DNA of 6,049 nucleotides from Candidatus Scatomorpha stercorigallinarum. GTDB lineage: Bacteria; Bacillota_A; Clostridia; Oscillospirales; Oscillospiraceae. Below, in pieces: positions 4,557 to 6,049 of the stretch. Location: the NCBI GenBank assembly GCA_018713375.1, contig DVOV01000203.1:1-6049 (forward strand), in the 5' to 3' direction. The notes below the pieces were generated by a model. That model was not told the DNA's origin, made no database searches, and saw only the letters and a list, made by a program, of their open reading frames with translations. The number at the start of each line of letters is the position of its first letter. Positions within the stretch are counted from its first letter, which is position 1. The position numbers and the translations under genes are program-made.

Positions 4557-5381
4557 ATGCTGAGACTGGACTTCACCGGAAAGAACGTCCTCGTGACGGG
4601 AGGTGGCCGCGGCCTTGGCAAGGCCTGCGCGCTCGCATACGCCGACTGCGGCGCCGACGTGTTCATCGGCAACCGCAGGGAAGATGAAGGCATGAAGACA
4701 GTGGAGGAGATCCGGGCCATGGGCAGGCGCTCCGGCTTCAAGCGCACGGACGTGGCCGTGAAACAGGACGTGGACGATCTCGTCACGGCGGCCGAAGAGT
4801 TTTTTGACGGGCGGATCGACGTGATCATGCACGCCGCCGGAGTCATCTCCACCTATGACTTCATGCTGGCGGAGGAATCGGAAATACGCAGGTTGTTCGA
4901 TATCAACATTATGGGCACTTCGCACATGCTCCAGGCCGGCCTAAGGCACATGATGCCGCGCAGGAGCGGCAATATCGTGACCACGGCCTCGATAGCCGGG
5001 CGCACAAACCTCGGCATGCTGGAGCACTACTGCGTCTCAAAGGCGGCGGTCATCAGCCTGACGCAGGCCGGGGCGAAAAAGGGCGCCCCCTGCAACGTAA
5101 GGGTGAACGCCGTGGCGCCCGGCATCATCCGCACGAGGATGTGGGAAGAGATCCTCGACGGGATGGCAACCGGCTTCCACGGCAGCGAAGGAGGGCGCAC
5201 CGCCGTAAGCGAAGAGGAGCGCGAGAAAAACTGGAACGATTCCGTGCGCAACCTCATTCCCCTCGGAAGGGCCCAGCAGCCGGAGGACATAGCGTTCGGC
5301 GCTCTGTTCCTCTCCTCGGACCTGGCCAGGGAAATAACGGGCCAGGTACTCCACGTGGACGGCGGCTGCTGCATGGTGTAA
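4557..5381 (+). CDS. Short-chain dehydrogenase/reductase (classical SDR)
   Basis: A 274-residue Rossmann-fold oxidoreductase of the usual classical SDR length. The cofactor motif TGGGRGLG is at 14-21. The usual NAAG is HAAG (92-95). The catalytic tetrad is complete: N117, S145, Y158 and K162 in YCVSK. VNAVAPGIIRT and the terminal ITGQVLHVDGG are standard SDR landmarks. After the second beta strand the sequence is GNRR with no acidic residue, which favours NADP(H) over NAD(H); this is inference. The start is supported by AAGGAG at 4541-4546, 10 nt before the ATG. Substrate cannot be named: the family includes 3-oxoacyl, sugar-acid, diacetyl/acetoin and butanediol enzymes. Position 43 bp before an acoA-like gene suggests interconversion of a carbonyl/hydroxy compound in the same pathway. 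Arginine codon use is odd: about 10 of 23 are AGG/AGA, rare in the neighbours. Confidence 0.92.
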   Translation: MLRLDFTGKNVLVTGGGRGLGKACALAYADCGADVFIGNRREDEGMKTVEEIRAMGRRSGFKRTDVAVKQDVDDLVTAAEEFFDGRIDVIMHAAGVISTYDFMLAEESEIRRLFDINIMGTSHMLQAGLRHMMPRRSGNIVTTASIAGRTNLGMLEHYCVSKAAVISLTQAGAKKGAPCNVRVNAVAPGIIRTRMWEEILDGMATGFHGSEGGRTAVSEEEREKNWNDSVRNLIPLGRAQQPEDIAFGALFLSSDLAREITGQVLHVDGGCCMV

Positions 5382-5409
5382 ACAAGAAATTCAGTTAATT
5401 TTTTGGACC

Positions 5410-5418
5410 AAAGGAGGT
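5410..5418 (+). promoter_or_regulatory. Ribosome binding site of the E1 alpha gene
   Basis: AAAGGAGGT is a near-perfect Shine-Dalgarno with its GGAGG core 7 nt before ATG 5425, implying strong translation. Confidence 0.85.
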
Positions 5419-5424
5419 TATTGA

Positions 5425-6049
5425 ATGGCAATCAGCAATGAGCAGATGAAGGACATGTATGTGAAAATGCGCCGCATACGTGACTTCGAAAGCACGGCCG
5501 CAAAGCTGTTCGCGGAGGGCAAAATACCCGGCTTTGTCCACCTGTATCTCGGCGAGGAGGCCATTGCCCCGGCCGTCTGCGAGTGCCTGCGCGACGATGA
5601 TTTCATCACCAGCACGCACCGCGGGCACGGCCACATCATCGCCAAGGGCGGGGACCTGAACCTGATGATGGCCGAGCTCTTCGGCCGCGAGACGGGCTAC
5701 TGCAAGGGCAAGGGCGGCTCGATGCACATCGCCGACCGCGACAAGGGCATACTCGGCGCCAACGGCATAGTCGGCGCGGGTCACTGCATCGCCTGCGGCG
5801 CGGGGCTGAGCGCGAAGATTCGCGGCACCGACCAGGTCTGCGTCTGCTTCTTCGGCGACGGCTCCACCAACCAGGGCACCTTCCACGAGTCGCTGAACAT
5901 GGCGAGCATATGGAAGCTGCCGGTCATCTTCGTCTGCGAGAACAACCACTACGGCATCTCGATGAGCCAGGACAGGCACCAGGCGATAAAGGACGTCGCC
6001 GACCGCGGCGCGGCCTACAACATCCCCGGCGTGTCCGTCGACGGCAACG
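5425..6049 (+). CDS. acoA: Thiamine-diphosphate dehydrogenase E1 alpha subunit, acetoin/pyruvate type (3' truncated by window)
   Basis: The frame is open from ATG 5425 to the window end (208 complete codons; the family has about 320-330). Landmarks: GFVHLYLGEEAIAPAV near 36-51, THRGHGH at about 64-70, GKGGSMHIAD near 96-105, and the thiamine-diphosphate motif GDG (144-146), exactly 26 residues, then NN (173-174), with the intervening STNQGTFHESLNMA. This subunit decarboxylates or cleaves the substrate on thiamine diphosphate with an E1 beta and passes the acyl group to lipoyl-E2. GEEA, STHRGHGH and GKGGSMHI are typical of acetoin dehydrogenase E1 alpha, and the AcoR-like regulator supports that choice. 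A pyruvate dehydrogenase or a relative using another substrate remains possible, so the symbol is provisional. E1 beta, E2 and E3 genes are expected downstream. It lies 43 bp after the SDR with no terminator between, so they are probably co-transcribed. Confidence 0.9.
   Translation, partial: MAISNEQMKDMYVKMRRIRDFESTAAKLFAEGKIPGFVHLYLGEEAIAPAVCECLRDDDFITSTHRGHGHIIAKGGDLNLMMAELFGRETGYCKGKGGSMHIADRDKGILGANGIVGAGHCIACGAGLSAKIRGTDQVCVCFFGDGSTNQGTFHESLNMASIWKLPVIFVCENNHYGISMSQDRHQAIKDVADRGAAYNIPGVSVDGN

Noticed and set aside
4434..4925. - strand open frames over the Lin0512 and SDR genes (4050-4406, 4247-4852, 4434-4925, 5027-5431, 5037-5354)
   Set aside because: They are antisense to well-supported genes, with no recognisable domains and no ribosome binding sites.
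5402..5412. Short palindrome TTTGGACCAAA before the E1 alpha ribosome binding site
   Set aside because: 5-bp arms with a 1-base centre cannot form an RNA hairpin and are short enough to be chance; no second copy was seen.
5395..5979. 194-residue open frame on the - strand near the window end
   Set aside because: It is antisense to the E1 alpha gene, whose frame carries a complete thiamine-diphosphate motif.

Overview
The window is GC-rich, densely coding, and all supported genes lie on the + strand. Strong GGAGG-type ribosome binding sites, an HtrA-type protease, a stand-alone lipoate ligase and an AcoR-like regulator fit a high-GC anaerobic Firmicute (for example an Oscillospiraceae-like clostridium). 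A Synergistetes-like bacterium is an alternative. This placement is an inference from style and gene content and is not firm.

Layout. The window opens inside the 3' end of an HtrA/DegP-like serine protease (end of the protease domain plus one PDZ domain), closed by a textbook intrinsic terminator. Next is lplA (lipoate-protein ligase) behind its own sigma70-type promoter. A regulatory gap of about 200 bp follows, then a GAF-PAS-AAA+-Fis regulator of the AcoR family. A second regulatory gap of about 235 bp leads into a small Lin0512-family gene of unknown function, then a short-chain dehydrogenase/reductase (SDR), then the start of a thiamine-diphosphate E1 alpha subunit of the acetoin/pyruvate dehydrogenase type (acoA-like), cut by the window end.

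How the parts fit. The E1 alpha gene should be the first structural gene of a 2-oxo-acid/acetoin dehydrogenase complex continuing to the right. LplA could lipoylate its E2 subunit, the AcoR-like protein is the obvious regulator, and the SDR may interconvert a carbonyl/hydroxy substrate feeding the complex. The substrate cannot be fixed from this window.

Most notable signals. (1) The regulator's GAFTGA loop, normally essential for contacting sigma54, reads GALPGA. (2) I find no correctly spaced -24/-12 element in any gap; instead the regulator and the Lin0512 gene have good sigma70 promoters. (3) Both promoters carry an identical 16-bp box at exactly the same distance (53 bp) from the -10 hexamer, surrounded by many TGAGA/TCTCA half-sites. 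Together these suggest an AcoR-family protein that has left sigma54 control and acts on sigma70 promoters, including its own.
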